DNA of 64,000 bases from Aureimonas frigidaquae (GTDB taxonomy: Bacteria > Pseudomonadota > Alphaproteobacteria > Rhizobiales > Rhizobiaceae): positions 372,001 to 436,000 of the forward strand of contig NZ_BBWR01000002.1 in the NCBI RefSeq assembly GCF_001463905.1, given 5' to 3'. Position 1 is the stretch's first letter; each line of letters starts with the position of its first letter. The translations under genes were made by a program, and so were the position numbers. Below the pieces are notes generated by a model. It saw only the letters and a program-made list of their open reading frames with translations. It ran no database searches and had not been told where the DNA came from. Below, in pieces: positions 40,956 through 51,041 of the stretch.

Positions 40956-43173
40956 CGGCTTCCTCTGCCGTGTCCCTGCCCGGCTCCACGGCGGCGGCCT
41001 TTCGCCGGAGCGACTCGGGCCATGGCGCCAGGCGATGAAGGTTCCAGGCCTGTGGCGCCGGCGGAATGGCTTGCCGTATGTCCGAGCGGCCTGCGCCCAG
41101 ATCGCGGATGGCGAGTGACCCCGAACGCCGAAGGGTTCGCAGCGTGATGAGCTTTGCCCCGGATTGGCACGTCCGCTCGCGAATGGCCCGGGCCACGATG
41201 GCAATGTCGCTCGTGGCGCATAGCGTTTCGGTGAGGGTGTAATCCTCCGTCCAGCCGATCCGCAGCCCCTGTGGCCCGCTCGCGCGGCAGATGGAATCCG
41301 CGCAGACGAACTCATCCTCCAGGAAGGGGCCGAAGGCGCTGGTCCACTGGTTCGCGATGAAGGGCCCGGGCGGCCGCCCCATCGGCCTCAGCCCCTCGGC
41401 CTTGACGATGGCAAGCTTTCGGCCATCCTCGTAGAGCAGCATGTCCGGCAATGGCGGGCGCGTCGTGGACAAGGCGAGTGCCAGGAGCGTGAGCGGCACA
41501 GCCAGCCATCGCAACGCACCCACCAGGAAGCAGGCGCAGAAGAGCGCCGCGGCATAGGTGATGAGTTCCTGGCCCGACATCAGCCCCGCGGCCCGATCCG
41601 GCAAGAGTGCGGCGGCGTGGCGCGTGACCACGAAAACGGCGTCGAGCCCCCATCCCATCAGAATAAGAAAAGGGGCATCCAGGCCGAACGGCATGGCCAG
41701 CATGGCGACGAGCCCGGCTGGCATCACCCAAAAGCTGAAGAGCGGCATGACGAGGATATTGGTGACGACACCGTAGGGCGCCGTGCGACCGAAATGATAC
41801 GCCACGAAAGGCGTCGTCGACAGGCCTGCCACGGCGGAGGATACGATCGCGACGAGGATGAGCGCTCCCAGGCGGCCGACGGACAGCCCCTCGCCTTCCG
41901 TCTTGCCGAACCCGGCCAGAAGATGGCTTGCAACGCCGACCAGCGCGGCCGTGGCGGCGAAAGAAAGCTGGAAACTGGCCGACAGGGCTTCGTGCGGCGC
42001 CAGCGCCAGGACGATCATGGCCGCCAGGGAAACGTTGCGCAGCGTCAGTGCCGGGCGGTCCAGAAGGACCGCGCCCAGCATCAGGACGATCATGATGAAG
42101 GAACGTTCCGTCGCCACGTTGGGGCTGGCGATGGCAAGATAGGCCAGGACCCAGACCAGCGCGAAGGCGGCTGCCACCTTGCGCGGCGCCGGCCATCGGG
42201 ACGGCCATGGCAGGAGGGCCAAAAGCAACCGCACGCTGCCCATGACGAAGCCTGCCACCAGCGCCATGTGATAGCCGGAGATGGACAGGACATGCGACAG
42301 GCCCGTGACGCGGAAATCCTTCGAGATCTGGTCCGGGATGGCGTCCCGGTCTCCCGTCACGAGGGCGGCAGCAACGGCGCCTGCCGGCCCGGTAATGACA
42401 TCGTGAATGCGCTCCGTGATCCGGCTGCGAAAGGCTGCGAGGTGTTCCCAGACACCCTGCAACCCTACTGTGTCAGGCACGGCGTCGGGCGGTCCGAGCG
42501 CGAAGCCATAAGCGCCGAGACCGCCGAAATAGGCTGCGACGGCAAAATCGTAGGCGGTTGGATAGGCCGGCCCGCTGGGTGGCGACAGGCGAACGAGCCC
42601 CCGATAGCTGCCGCCGATGGGAATGGGTTCATGCGCCGAGGCGACGGTGATGCGAACCTCGCTCGGCGGCCGGGACAAGGTCGGCTCGAATGTCCGGGAT
42701 ATGCGCACGCGGTAGCGCCAGCGCCCGAGATCGTCGGCCTGGCGTTCCACGACCCGTCCCTCGATCCGCACCATGGCGGTTCCCGACAGGATGACGGCAG
42801 CCTCGCCGCGCATCTCCCATTGCGCCAGGACCTGCCCCGCCAGAGCCGCGGCAAGGAGAAGGCAGCCGAAGACGATCGGCCCCGCCGCCAGCACCGGGCG
42901 TCTGCGCAGAGCCGCGATGAGGGCGAGAAGCATCGCCATGGCCGCCAGGGCCGAACGCATGGATATGCGCCAGGATAGGAGATGATAGGCGGCAATGCCC
43001 AGGATAAGGGCGAGCGTGATCGCGTGCAGCCCTGTCCGCCTGGCGGCCTGCGCGTCCATCTGCAGGCGCAGCCAGCCGATGCAGGAGTGCAGGATCGGTC
43101 GCGTCCCGGCAATGCTGATCCTGTCGACCATCTCCCTCCCGACGGCGCCGAGCCGGTGCTTGTCTGAGCGCAT
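40912..43173 (-). CDS. ComEC/Rec2-family membrane protein
   Basis: This is a polytopic protein of about 753 residues. An N-terminal DUF4131-like region has early hydrophobic helices and a soluble OB-like segment ([13 protein letters not shown]). A competence-domain core follows ([35 protein letters not shown]) with many membrane segments. In ComEC the core forms the channel for incoming single-stranded DNA. The C-terminal part has no HxHxDH motif, so the metallo-beta-lactamase-like domain is absent or degenerate. The start is uncertain: ATGs at 43173 and 43131 both lack well-spaced ribosome sites. It is divergent from gltX. Confidence 0.88.
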   Translation of the reverse strand: MRSDKHRLGAVGREMVDRISIAGTRPILHSCIGWLRLQMDAQAARRTGLHAITLALILGIAAYHLLSWRISMRSALAAMAMLLALIAALRRRPVLAAGPIVFGCLLLAAALAGQVLAQWEMRGEAAVILSGTAMVRIEGRVVERQADDLGRWRYRVRISRTFEPTLSRPPSEVRITVASAHEPIPIGGSYRGLVRLSPPSGPAYPTAYDFAVAAYFGGLGAYGFALGPPDAVPDTVGLQGVWEHLAAFRSRITERIHDVITGPAGAVAAALVTGDRDAIPDQISKDFRVTGLSHVLSISGYHMALVAGFVMGSVRLLLALLPWPSRWPAPRKVAAAFALVWVLAYLAIASPNVATERSFIMIVLMLGAVLLDRPALTLRNVSLAAMIVLALAPHEALSASFQLSFAATAALVGVASHLLAGFGKTEGEGLSVGRLGALILVAIVSSAVAGLSTTPFVAYHFGRTAPYGVVTNILVMPLFSFWVMPAGLVAMLAMPFGLDAPFLILMGWGLDAVFVVTRHAAALLPDRAAGLMSGQELITYAAALFCACFLVGALRWLAVPLTLLALALSTTRPPLPDMLLYEDGRKLAIVKAEGLRPMGRPPGPFIANQWTSAFGPFLEDEFVCADSICRASGPQGLRIGWTEDYTLTETLCATSDIAIVARAIRERTCQSGAKLITLRTLRRSGSLAIRDLGAGRSDIRQAIPPAPQAWNLHRLAPWPESLRRKAAAVEPGRDTAEEAVSNGGSSPPDAPAP

Positions 43174-43304
43174 CCCTATGCTACACAGCGGGCTGAACAG
43201 GTTGCAGCGTCCGGGCGGGCCGGGACACGTTCCGGAGCCGCTTATCCAAAGCCTTCGCCTGAAGGTTACGGCCCCTTGCAGCCGAGCAAACATCTGGAGT
43301 CGTC

Positions 43305-44729
43305 ATGAACGAGAAGGTCGTCACCCGCTTCGCGCCGTCGCCGACGGGTTACCTGCATATTGGCGGTGCGCGGACGGCGTTGTTCAACTGGCTGTATGCG
43401 CGCCACCATGGCGGCAAGATGCTGCTGCGGATCGAGGATACGGATCGTGAGCGCTCCTCAGAGGCGGCGGTCAAGGCCATCATCGAGGGGCTGGCATGGC
43501 TGGGGCTGGACGCCGACGAGCCGCCCATTTCCCAGTTCGAACGCGCGGCGCGGCACCGGGAGGTCGCCGAGGAGATGATCGCCCGCGGGCAGGCCTATTA
43601 CTGCTATGCCAGCCAGGCCGAACTGGACGAGATGCGGGAAAAGGCCCGCGCGCAAAAGCGCCCGCCCCGCTATGACGGCCGCTGGCGCGACCGGGATCCG
43701 TCAGAAGCGCCTGCCGGCGTGAAGCCTGTCATCCGGCTGCGCGCGCCGCTGGACGGCGAAACCGTCGTGCATGACCGCGTTCAGGGTGAGGTCCGCTTTC
43801 CCAACAAGGACCTCGACGACCTTGTCCTCCTGCGCTCCGACGGCACCCCCACCTATATGCTGGCCGTGGTGGTGGACGATCACGACATGGGGGTGACGCA
43901 CATCATCCGGGGTGATGATCACCTGACCAATGCCGCACGCCAGACGCTGATTTTCCAGGCCATGGGCTGGGACGTGCCGGTCATGTCGCATATCCCGCTG
44001 ATCCATGGCGCGGACGGCGCAAAGCTCTCCAAGCGCCATGGCGCGCTGGGGGTCGAGGCCTATCGTGAGATGGGTTACCTTCCGGCGGGCCTCAACAACT
44101 ATCTCGTCCGGCTGGGCTGGAGCCACGGGGATGACGAGATCATGTCCATGGACGACATGATCCGCTGGTTCGATGTGGACGATGTGAACAAGGGTGCGGC
44201 GCGCTTCGACTTCGCCAAGCTGGAAGCGGTCAACGGTTACTGGATGCGGCATAGCGAGGATGGCTGGCTGGCCGAGACGCTGATGCGCGAACGCGACTTC
44301 CTGCCCAATGGCGACATCCTCCGCATGGCGGACGACGCAACGGTCCTGCGTTTGCTGACGGCTGCCATGCCGGGGCTGAAGGAGCGCGCCAAGACGCTCG
44401 TCGAGCTTGCGGACAGCGCTGCCTATCTTTTCGTCAGGCGCCCCCTGGCTCTGGAGGAAAAGGCGGAGCAGATCCTGGCCGATGGCGGCCGCGGCGTAAT
44501 CGCCATGGTTCTTCCGGCCCTGCGTGCGGTGGACGACTGGAGCGTTCCTGCGCTGGAAGCGGCCGTCCGGCAGGTGGCGGAGGCAAACGGCCTGAAGCTC
44601 GGCAAGGTCGCCCAGCCGCTGCGCGCCGCGCTGACCGGTCGCACCACCTCGCCCGGCGTCTTCGACGTTCTGGCGGTACTGGGGCGCGAGGAAGCGCTGG
44701 CGCGGCTAGCCGATCAGTCGGGCGCCTGA
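43305..44729 (+). CDS. gltX: Glutamyl-tRNA synthetase
   Basis: This 474-residue class I synthetase charges tRNA-Glu. The HIGH-type motif is [11 protein letters not shown] (11-21) and the KMSKS-type motif is KLSKRHG near 240. The RIEDTD segment follows the first motif. Many alphaproteobacteria have two gltX copies and use one GluRS for Gln-tRNA; whether this copy is discriminating cannot be told. A CTGGAG site precedes the ATG. gltA follows after 177 bp. Confidence 0.96.
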   Translation: MNEKVVTRFAPSPTGYLHIGGARTALFNWLYARHHGGKMLLRIEDTDRERSSEAAVKAIIEGLAWLGLDADEPPISQFERAARHREVAEEMIARGQAYYCYASQAELDEMREKARAQKRPPRYDGRWRDRDPSEAPAGVKPVIRLRAPLDGETVVHDRVQGEVRFPNKDLDDLVLLRSDGTPTYMLAVVVDDHDMGVTHIIRGDDHLTNAARQTLIFQAMGWDVPVMSHIPLIHGADGAKLSKRHGALGVEAYREMGYLPAGLNNYLVRLGWSHGDDEIMSMDDMIRWFDVDDVNKGAARFDFAKLEAVNGYWMRHSEDGWLAETLMRERDFLPNGDILRMADDATVLRLLTAAMPGLKERAKTLVELADSAAYLFVRRPLALEEKAEQILADGGRGVIAMVLPALRAVDDWSVPALEAAVRQVAEANGLKLGKVAQPLRAALTGRTTSPGVFDVLAVLGREEALARLADQSGA

Positions 44730-44906
44730 CGAGGGCGCCGATGCCAGAACGCGGCGCAGTGCGGCAGTTTTCGCTGCCACGCAAAAAAAGAGGGTGCGGA
44801 AAACTTGTTCGCATGCCGCGGACAAGTTAGGCATTACGTCCGAAATCGACGTATGCGCCGCGGATTCATCGCTTGGCTCCGCGGCTTTTCGAAGAAGGGA
44901 TAACGC

Positions 44907-46196
44907 ATGAGTGACGCCGCAAAGCTGCTGCTCGACGGGAAGGAAGCCGGTTTCGGCGTCCGGCACGGTACGATCGGCCCCGATGTCGTCGACATCGCAT
45001 CGCTCTACAAGGATACGGGCGTCTTCACTTACGACCCTGGCTTCACCTCCACGGCGGCCTGCGAGTCGAAGATCACCTTCATCGACGGCGACGAGGGTGT
45101 GCTCCTGCATCGCGGTTACCCGATCGAACAGCTCGCCGACAAGGGCGACTTCCTGGAAGTCTGCTATCTGCTACTCTACGGCGAACTGCCGACCCAGCAG
45201 GAGCGGGAAGATTTCATCTACCGCGTCACGCGCCATACCATGGTGCATGAGCAGATGACGAAGTTCTTCACGGGCTTCCGGCGCGATGCGCACCCGATGG
45301 CCGTCATGGTTGGCTCGGTCGGTGCCCTCTCCGCCTTCTATCACGACTCGACCGACATTACCGATCCGCATCAGCGCATGGTCGCGTCGATCCGCATGGT
45401 CGCAAAGATCCCGACCCTGGCCGCCATGGCCTACAAATACCATATCGGGCAGCCCTTCGTTTACCCGCGCAACGACCTGTCCTACGCGGAAAACTTCCTG
45501 CATATGTGCTTCGCGGTCCCGTGCGAGCCCTACAAGATCAATCCGGTCCTGGCCAAAGCCATGGACCGGATTTTCATTCTGCATGCCGATCACGAGCAGA
45601 ACGCCTCCACCTCGACGGTGCGGCTGGCTGGCTCTTCGGGCGCCAACCCCTTCGCCTGCATCGCCGCCGGCGTTGCCTGCCTGTGGGGCCCGGCCCATGG
45701 CGGCGCCAACGAGGCGGCGCTCAATATGTTGTCGGAGATCGGCAGCAAGGACCGTATCCCCGAGTTCATCGCCCGCGCCAAGGACAAGAACGATCCGTTC
45801 CGTCTGATGGGCTTCGGTCACCGGGTCTACAAGAACTACGATCCGCGCGCCAAGATCATGCAGCAGACCTGCCACGAGGTTCTCGACGAGCTCGGGCTGA
45901 AGGACGATCCGCTGCTCGAAGTCGCCATGGAGCTCGAACATATCGCGCTGCATGACGAGTACTTCATCGAAAAGAAGCTCTACCCCAATGTGGACTTCTA
46001 TTCCGGCATCACCCTGAAGGCGCTCGGCTTCCCGACCACCATGTTCACGGTGCTCTTCGCCCTCGCCCGCACGGTGGGGTGGATCGCGCAGTGGAAGGAA
46101 ATGATCGAGGATCCGCAGCAGCGCATCGGCCGTCCGCGCCAGCTCTATACCGGTGCGACGCGCCGTGACTATGTGGGTGTCGATCAGCGGAGCTGA
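44907..46196 (+). CDS. gltA: Citrate synthase
   Basis: This 429-residue hexameric-type citrate synthase opens the TCA cycle. Catalytic residues are His in [10 protein letters not shown], His in [13 protein letters not shown] and Asp in [17 protein letters not shown] site lies upstream. A strong intrinsic terminator follows 27 bp after the stop. The gene is convergent with lpxB, and the gap holds a decayed duplicate of the lpxB end. Confidence 0.98.
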   Translation: MSDAAKLLLDGKEAGFGVRHGTIGPDVVDIASLYKDTGVFTYDPGFTSTAACESKITFIDGDEGVLLHRGYPIEQLADKGDFLEVCYLLLYGELPTQQEREDFIYRVTRHTMVHEQMTKFFTGFRRDAHPMAVMVGSVGALSAFYHDSTDITDPHQRMVASIRMVAKIPTLAAMAYKYHIGQPFVYPRNDLSYAENFLHMCFAVPCEPYKINPVLAKAMDRIFILHADHEQNASTSTVRLAGSSGANPFACIAAGVACLWGPAHGGANEAALNMLSEIGSKDRIPEFIARAKDKNDPFRLMGFGHRVYKNYDPRAKIMQQTCHEVLDELGLKDDPLLEVAMELEHIALHDEYFIEKKLYPNVDFYSGITLKALGFPTTMFTVLFALARTVGWIAQWKEMIEDPQQRIGRPRQLYTGATRRDYVGVDQRS

Positions 46197-46222
46197 AGTT
46201 ACCGGCAATCGATCATACTCGA

Positions 46223-46252
46223 TGGCGCGCCCCTGAAAGGCGCGCCATTTTT
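46223..46252 (+). terminator. Intrinsic terminator of gltA
   Basis: Arms TGGCGCGCC / GGCGCGCCA around a 7-base loop, followed by TTTTT. A broken half-copy (GGCGCGCCATT) recurs at 46444, one array period downstream. Confidence 0.9.
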
Positions 46253-46616
46253 CTGAGCGCTTGAAAGGGCCCGTCGCCTTTCAGTGGCCGCGAAGCCGTA
46301 CGGTGTCAGCGCTCGATGCGTGGCGAGGCGGAAAAACGAGCATCTCTATCTGCCATTTCTGGCACGACTTGCGCGCAAACATCGGCCGATGTCGTGCCAC
46401 GGTCATACCTCGATGAAACTCGACGAATCATGAGCCGCAGAAGGGCGCGCCATTCTGCCAGCGCTCGAAAGAGCTCGTCGCGTTTGCGTGGCTGCCGAGC
46501 CGGACGGTATCAAGGCTCGACGTGCGACGGTCCGGAAAGCTGCGCATCGGCGCCCACCATCTCCAGCACGATCTGCGCGCTCGCCTCGCCCGGGCTCTGT
46601 GACACGGTCATGCGGC
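46236..46616. repeat. Two-unit tandem duplication at the gltA/lpxB convergent junction
   Basis: The 313 bp between gltA and lpxB hold the gltA terminator and a decayed copy of the terminator's right half plus the lpxB end. Unit a (46236 to about 46415) aligns with unit b (46440 to about 46616, running into live lpxB) at a period of about 205 bp. GGCGCGCCATT is at 46239 and 46444, and the lpxB stop equivalents are at 46306 and 46510. Similarity is moderate but continuous over about 170 bp. Confidence 0.85.
46306..46415 (-). pseudogene. lpxB 3'-end fragment
   Basis: Decayed copy of lpxB 46510-46616: TCA stop equivalent, then GCTCGATGCGTGGCG, and CACGGTCAT near its end match the parent. It has no start and is not coding. 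Confidence 0.8.
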
Positions 46617-47688
46617 GACGCACCTCGGCAAAGCCCTCGAGCTGCGCCGCGCGTTCGGGCGTGTCGCTCAACAGGCGCTGGAGCCGCCGTGACAGGAGGT
46701 CCGGGCGCACGAATTCGTGGAAATGCTCCGACAGGAGCGGATGGTCCAGAATGTAGTTGGGCAGCGAGGCCGTCCAACCGGAGATCAGACCCCGCAACTG
46801 GTAAGAGACAGGGTCGAGCCGGTAGGTGATGACGGTCGGCACCGATGCCAGAGCCAGTTCCAGTGCGACGGTGCCGGAGGCTGCCAGCGCGGCGTCGGCC
46901 TCCTCGAAAGCCTGCCACTTCCCGGCCTCGCCGGTCACGAGCTGTGGCTGGACCGTCCAGGCCTTCAGCTTGTCGCGCACCAGGTGTTCGACGCGCGGCA
47001 CGACCGGCAGGACGAAGCGCAGCTCCGGCATCCGTGTTGCAAGCTGCGCGACGGTGCGGCCGAAATCGTCCATCAGGCGGCTCACCTCACCCCGGCGGGA
47101 GCCGGGAAGGATCATCAGGAGCGGCGGAACACCGAGCTGCTTGGGAAGCTCCGCGCGGCGTTGCCAGATCGCGTTCAGGTGCGGATCGCTCATGATCGGA
47201 TGGCCGACATAGGTCGCAGGCGGGCCGCCTGCCGCCTTGAGATAGTCGGGCTCGAAGGGAAACAGGCAGATGGTGCGGTCGACCGCGGCAGCCAGCGCCT
47301 TGGCGCGCTCCGGCCGATAGGCCCAGATGGCGGGCGGGACGATGTTGAGGATCGGCAGCTCCGGCCGGGCACGCCGGATCCGCGCCGCCACCCGGTTGGT
47401 GAAGGTGAAGCTGTCGATGGTCACGACGATGTCCGGATGTTCCGCCAGGATGCCATCGACCGTTTGCGACAGACGGCGAACGAGTTGCGGCAGCCGGGCG
47501 ACGATGGCGCCAACGCCGATGATGGACAGTTCCTCGATGTCGAACAGGCTGGACAGCCCCTCCGCCTCCATCGCCGGTCCGCCCAGGCCCACAGGCTGCA
47601 CGTTACCGATCCGCGCCCGCAGGCTGCGGATCAGATCGGCGCCGATCAGATCGGCCGAATGTTCACCGACGACGAAGCCGATCTTCAT
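46510..47688 (-). CDS. lpxB: Lipid-A-disaccharide synthase
   Basis: This 392-residue GT-B glycosyltransferase joins UDP-diacylglucosamine and lipid X to form the lipid A disaccharide at the inner membrane. Segments seen are GEHSADLIGADLI at the start, IVTIDSFTFTNRVA, YVGHPIMSD, LPGSRRGEVSRL and ALELALASVPTVITYR. It is last in the lpxD-fabZ-lpxA-lpxI-lpxB run and begins 3 bp after lpxI. Its 3' end is duplicated toward gltA. Confidence 0.96.
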   Translation of the reverse strand: MKIGFVVGEHSADLIGADLIRSLRARIGNVQPVGLGGPAMEAEGLSSLFDIEELSIIGVGAIVARLPQLVRRLSQTVDGILAEHPDIVVTIDSFTFTNRVAARIRRARPELPILNIVPPAIWAYRPERAKALAAAVDRTICLFPFEPDYLKAAGGPPATYVGHPIMSDPHLNAIWQRRAELPKQLGVPPLLMILPGSRRGEVSRLMDDFGRTVAQLATRMPELRFVLPVVPRVEHLVRDKLKAWTVQPQLVTGEAGKWQAFEEADAALAASGTVALELALASVPTVITYRLDPVSYQLRGLISGWTASLPNYILDHPLLSEHFHEFVRPDLLSRRLQRLLSDTPERAAQLEGFAEVRRRMTVSQSPGEASAQIVLEMVGADAQLSGPSHVEP

Positions 47689-47691
47689 GGG

Positions 47692-48594
47692 TCACCCCTC
47701 CAATGGAAGGCCGAGAAGAAACATGTCTTCCCGGCCGACACGTTCCGTCAGCATGTCCAGATCGATGACGAGCGCCGCCCCAGCCGAGACGCCGATGCCG
47801 CTCAAGCCTGCTGCGCACGCCTGATCGATCGTCTCGGCGCCGATGCTCGGCAGGTCCAGGCGGTGGTCCTGTTGCGGCTTGACGGATTTGACGAGGACGA
47901 GCCGCTCGGACCGGCCGATGCGGCCGCGCTCACGCAGTGCCGCGACCCGCTCCAGCATATCCCGCGTGCCCTCGATCCCCTCCAGGGCGATGACCCGCTC
48001 GGCCGAGGCGACGGCCGCCTGGCCGATATCCAGCCTGCCGAGCTGCTGCGCCGCCTCTGCCGCGCGCCTCAGCGCAAGCTGTTCCGTCGGGTTCGGCATA
48101 CGGCCGGCGATCAGCCCCTCGGGCGCCAGTAGCTCCGGCACGACGTCCTGCACGGCGTAAAGCGCGAAGCCGCGCCGTTCGAAGGCGCGGGTGACGGCCC
48201 GCAGCATCGTATCGTCACCGCCGCGCATGATCTTCAAAATTTCCGGCAGCAGAGCCAGCGTGCGGAGCGACGGCACCATGGAGCGGTAATCGGGACGGAT
48301 GGAGATCGTGCCGCAGAAGACCAGATGCCGAACCCCTTCCCTGGCCAGGTAGGGAAAGACGTCGCCGGTCTGCGACCATTTCATGCGGCGGTGCCGATAG
48401 GCGCCCCAATCCTCGCGCCAGCCATCGCCCACGGCGATGATGACGGGTGTCCAGCCATGCCCACGCGCGCCCTCAGCCACGAGCCTTGGCAGCACGCCGC
48501 CGCCGGCTACGATGCCGAAGGGCTCGCCGGGCCGGGACGGCCGCGGCAGGTCGATGCGGCGGTTCAGGCCGGACGAGTCGAGCGCGGGAAGCAT
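47692..48594 (-). CDS. lpxI: UDP-2,3-diacylglucosamine pyrophosphatase LpxI
   Basis: This 300-residue LpxI-type (DUF1009) hydrolase makes lipid X from UDP-diacylglucosamine. It replaces LpxH in alphaproteobacteria. Conserved parts are FGIVAGGGVLPRLVAEGA, the long middle helix region and the C-terminal domain with AGLSGIGVSAGAALVID. It overlaps the end of lpxA by 31 bp at the chosen ATG. Its place between lpxA and lpxB supports the call. Confidence 0.95.
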   Translation of the reverse strand: MLPALDSSGLNRRIDLPRPSRPGEPFGIVAGGGVLPRLVAEGARGHGWTPVIIAVGDGWREDWGAYRHRRMKWSQTGDVFPYLAREGVRHLVFCGTISIRPDYRSMVPSLRTLALLPEILKIMRGGDDTMLRAVTRAFERRGFALYAVQDVVPELLAPEGLIAGRMPNPTEQLALRRAAEAAQQLGRLDIGQAAVASAERVIALEGIEGTRDMLERVAALRERGRIGRSERLVLVKSVKPQQDHRLDLPSIGAETIDQACAAGLSGIGVSAGAALVIDLDMLTERVGREDMFLLGLPLEG

Positions 48595-49370
48595 ATGGCC
48601 CTGTCGCCACCGGACTTCAGGAAGCCGAGCAGATCCTGCACCAGCGGGTCGTCCGGATACTCCGTCTCGACCTCTTCCATGTTTTCCTTGAAAGTCAGGT
48701 CGTCGGAGAACAGCATCCGATAGGCCTTGCGCACATTGCGGATGGCGTCGCGGTTGAACCCGGCCCGCTTCATGCCGATGACATTCAGGCCTGCCAGATG
48801 CGCCCGGTTGCCGATCACCATGCCGAAGGGGATGACGTCCCCCTCCACTGCGGCCAGTCCGCCGACATAGGCGTGATGGCCCACCCGCGTGAACTGGTGA
48901 ATGCCCGACCCGCCGGCGATGGTGGCGTAATCGCCGATCGTGCAGTGGCCCGCCAGCATGACGTTGTTGATCACCGTCACATTGTTGCCGACCACACAGT
49001 CATGCGCCACATGCGCCCCGGTGAAGAAGGAGCAATTGTCGCCGATGCTGGTCTCGGACCGGCCCTGCACGGTTCCGGGATTCATGGTCACGCTTTCCCG
49101 CACCAGGCAGTTCAGCCCGATCACCAACCTTGTATCCTCACCCTTGTACTTCAGGTGCTGGGGTGCATGGCCGAGAGAGGCGAAGGGAAAGATCTGGGCG
49201 CCGGCGCCGATCGTCGTATTGCCGGCCAGAACGACATGGGAGTGCAGCCTGGAGCCACTGCCGAGCGACACGCGCGGGCCGATATGGCAGAAGGGACCGA
49301 TTTCGCAATCGTCGCCGATGCGCGCGCCGTCCTCGACGATCGCCGTCGGGTGAATGCTGGAGGATGCCAT
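48564..49370 (-). CDS. lpxA: UDP-N-acetylglucosamine acyltransferase
   Basis: This 268-residue enzyme performs the first step of lipid A synthesis, adding a hydroxyacyl chain to UDP-GlcNAc. A left-handed beta-helix of hexapeptide repeats fills the first 190 residues (IHPTAIVEDGARIGDDCEIG...), with HVAHDCVVGNN around the catalytic His. The helical C-terminal domain follows. It is 4 bp from fabZ. Confidence 0.97.
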   Translation of the reverse strand: MASSSIHPTAIVEDGARIGDDCEIGPFCHIGPRVSLGSGSRLHSHVVLAGNTTIGAGAQIFPFASLGHAPQHLKYKGEDTRLVIGLNCLVRESVTMNPGTVQGRSETSIGDNCSFFTGAHVAHDCVVGNNVTVINNVMLAGHCTIGDYATIAGGSGIHQFTRVGHHAYVGGLAAVEGDVIPFGMVIGNRAHLAGLNVIGMKRAGFNRDAIRNVRKAYRMLFSDDLTFKENMEEVETEYPDDPLVQDLLGFLKSGGDRAICFPRSTRPA

Positions 49371-49374
49371 GGCG

Positions 49375-49842
49375 TCAGGCGGCCGCTTCGCTGGAGGCGA
49401 CCATCGCGCTGATCGTGGCCTCCGCGACCTTGGCCCCCTCGACCTTGGCCACGCATTCGAAGCGCCATATGTTGCCGCGCTTCTTGACTTGGCTCACATG
49501 ATATTCGAGCCGGTCACCCGGAACCACAGGCTTGCGGAACTTGGCGTTATCCACCGTCATCAGATAGACGAGCGCCGGCATGCCGCCGAGCGTCCGGGTG
49601 CAGATGGCCCCGGCCGTCTGCGCCATGCCTTCGATGATCAGCACGCCAGGCATGACCGGGTTTTCCGGAAAATGGCCCTGGAAATGCGGCTCGCTCGCCG
49701 TGACGTTCTTGATGCCGATGGCGCTGCGGTCGCCGTCAATCTCGATGATCCGGTCGACGAGCAGGAACGGATAGCGGTGGGGAAGCAGCGCCATGATATC
49801 CATGACGTCCATCTTTTCCATCACGCCTGTCGCTTCGCTCAT
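49375..49842 (-). CDS. fabZ: 3-hydroxyacyl-ACP dehydratase FabZ
   Basis: This 155-residue hot-dog-fold enzyme dehydrates 3-hydroxyacyl-ACP in fatty acid synthesis, competing with LpxA and LpxD for the same substrate pool. Active-site His57 and Glu71 lie in [20 protein letters not shown]. The ATG is fixed by an AGGAGG site 6 bases upstream. It overlaps the lpxD stop by 4 bp (ATGA). Confidence 0.97.
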   Translation of the reverse strand: MSEATGVMEKMDVMDIMALLPHRYPFLLVDRIIEIDGDRSAIGIKNVTASEPHFQGHFPENPVMPGVLIIEGMAQTAGAICTRTLGGMPALVYLMTVDNAKFRKPVVPGDRLEYHVSQVKKRGNIWRFECVAKVEGAKVAEATISAMVASSEAAA

Positions 49843-50894
49843 TCTTTCCCTCCTGTCGAGCGCCCGGCCCGGGCCATGTCCCGCAGCCAGGTCACTTCGC
49901 GCCACCAGTCCCGCACCGGACGGGCCGGGACCCCTCCCCAGCGCGCGCCCGGCGGCACATCGCCTGCCACGGTGCTGACGCCGGCAATCTGAGCACCGGC
50001 GCCCACGGTCACATGTCCGCTGACGCCCGATTGCCCCCCAATAGCGACATTGTCGCCGATTGTCGCGCTACCCGCTATACCAACCTGTGACACGATGATG
50101 CAGTTTCGGCCGATCCGCACATTATGGGCGATCTGGACCTGATTATCGATCTTGGTGTTCTCTCCGATCACCGTGTCGCGCACGGCGCCGCGATCGATCG
50201 TCGAATTGGCGCCGATCTCCACATTGTCCTGGATGATGACCCGGCCGATCTGGACCTGCTTGAGGATCCCGTCCCGTCCCACCGCATAGCCGAAACCGTC
50301 CTGCCCCACGCGCACGCCCGGATGCAGGATGACGCGGTTACCGATCAGGCAATGCTGCAGGCTCGCATGCGCCCCGATCGCGCTGTCGCGCCCGATGCGG
50401 CACCCTGCCCCGATCACCGCATTGGCGCCGATCACCGTACCGGTGCCGATTTCCACATCCGGGCCGATCACCGCGAAGGGCTCGACGACGACGCCGGGCT
50501 CCAGGCGCGCGGCAGGGTCGATGCTGGCCTGCGGCGACAGGCCGACCGCACCGCTGAGCGCCATGGGAACGAGCGCCTGCGGGAACAGATGCGCACCGAT
50601 GCGCGCGAACGCTGCCTGCGTATCGCGGACCAATATGTAGGGCTGTTCCGGCGGCAGCATTGCAAGGTTGCGCTGCGTGACCAGGATGGCGCCGGCGCGC
50701 GTGGATGCGAGATCGCCCGCATAGCGTGGATTGTCGAAGAAGCTGATGTCGGACGGACCGGCACGTTCCAGCGTGGCGATCCCGTCGATGGAGCGTTCGG
50801 CCGCGCCTTCGGGGAACAGGGTTCCCTCGCACAGCAATGCGAGCGCGCCGAGCTGGCGCACCTCGCCGCGCTTGAAGAATGAGGTTTCAACCAT
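49839..50894 (-). CDS. lpxD: UDP-3-O-acylglucosamine N-acyltransferase
   Basis: This 351-residue enzyme adds the second hydroxyacyl chain in lipid A synthesis. The N-terminal uridine-binding domain (about 1-100) is followed by a hexapeptide left-handed beta-helix (about 110-310, [19 protein letters not shown]...). [10 protein letters not shown] contains the catalytic His, and a C-terminal helix closes the fold. The ATG before VETSFFKRG fits the family start. It is preceded by bamA across 147 bp that contain a hairpin. Confidence 0.97.
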   Translation of the reverse strand: MVETSFFKRGEVRQLGALALLCEGTLFPEGAAERSIDGIATLERAGPSDISFFDNPRYAGDLASTRAGAILVTQRNLAMLPPEQPYILVRDTQAAFARIGAHLFPQALVPMALSGAVGLSPQASIDPAARLEPGVVVEPFAVIGPDVEIGTGTVIGANAVIGAGCRIGRDSAIGAHASLQHCLIGNRVILHPGVRVGQDGFGYAVGRDGILKQVQIGRVIIQDNVEIGANSTIDRGAVRDTVIGENTKIDNQVQIAHNVRIGRNCIIVSQVGIAGSATIGDNVAIGGQSGVSGHVTVGAGAQIAGVSTVAGDVPPGARWGGVPARPVRDWWREVTWLRDMARAGRSTGGKE

Positions 50895-50985
50895 CGTATC
50901 GTTCCGGCCCGCGCTCTTGTTCCTGCGCGCTGGGCTCCTTGCGATCGAGCCTGCGCACGCTCTCACGTGACGAAACATGGAAACG

Positions 50986-51005
50986 GGGCGGCCTTGCGGC
51001 CGCCC
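50986..51005 (-). terminator. Hairpin downstream of bamA
   Basis: Perfect arms GGGCGGCC / GGCCGCCC around a 4-base loop, followed on the minus strand by CGTTTCC. It may reduce read-through from bamA into lpxD. Confidence 0.6.
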
Positions 51006-51041
51006 TCATCCGTAACCCTGCCGTCTGTCCGGCGCGTTCTA

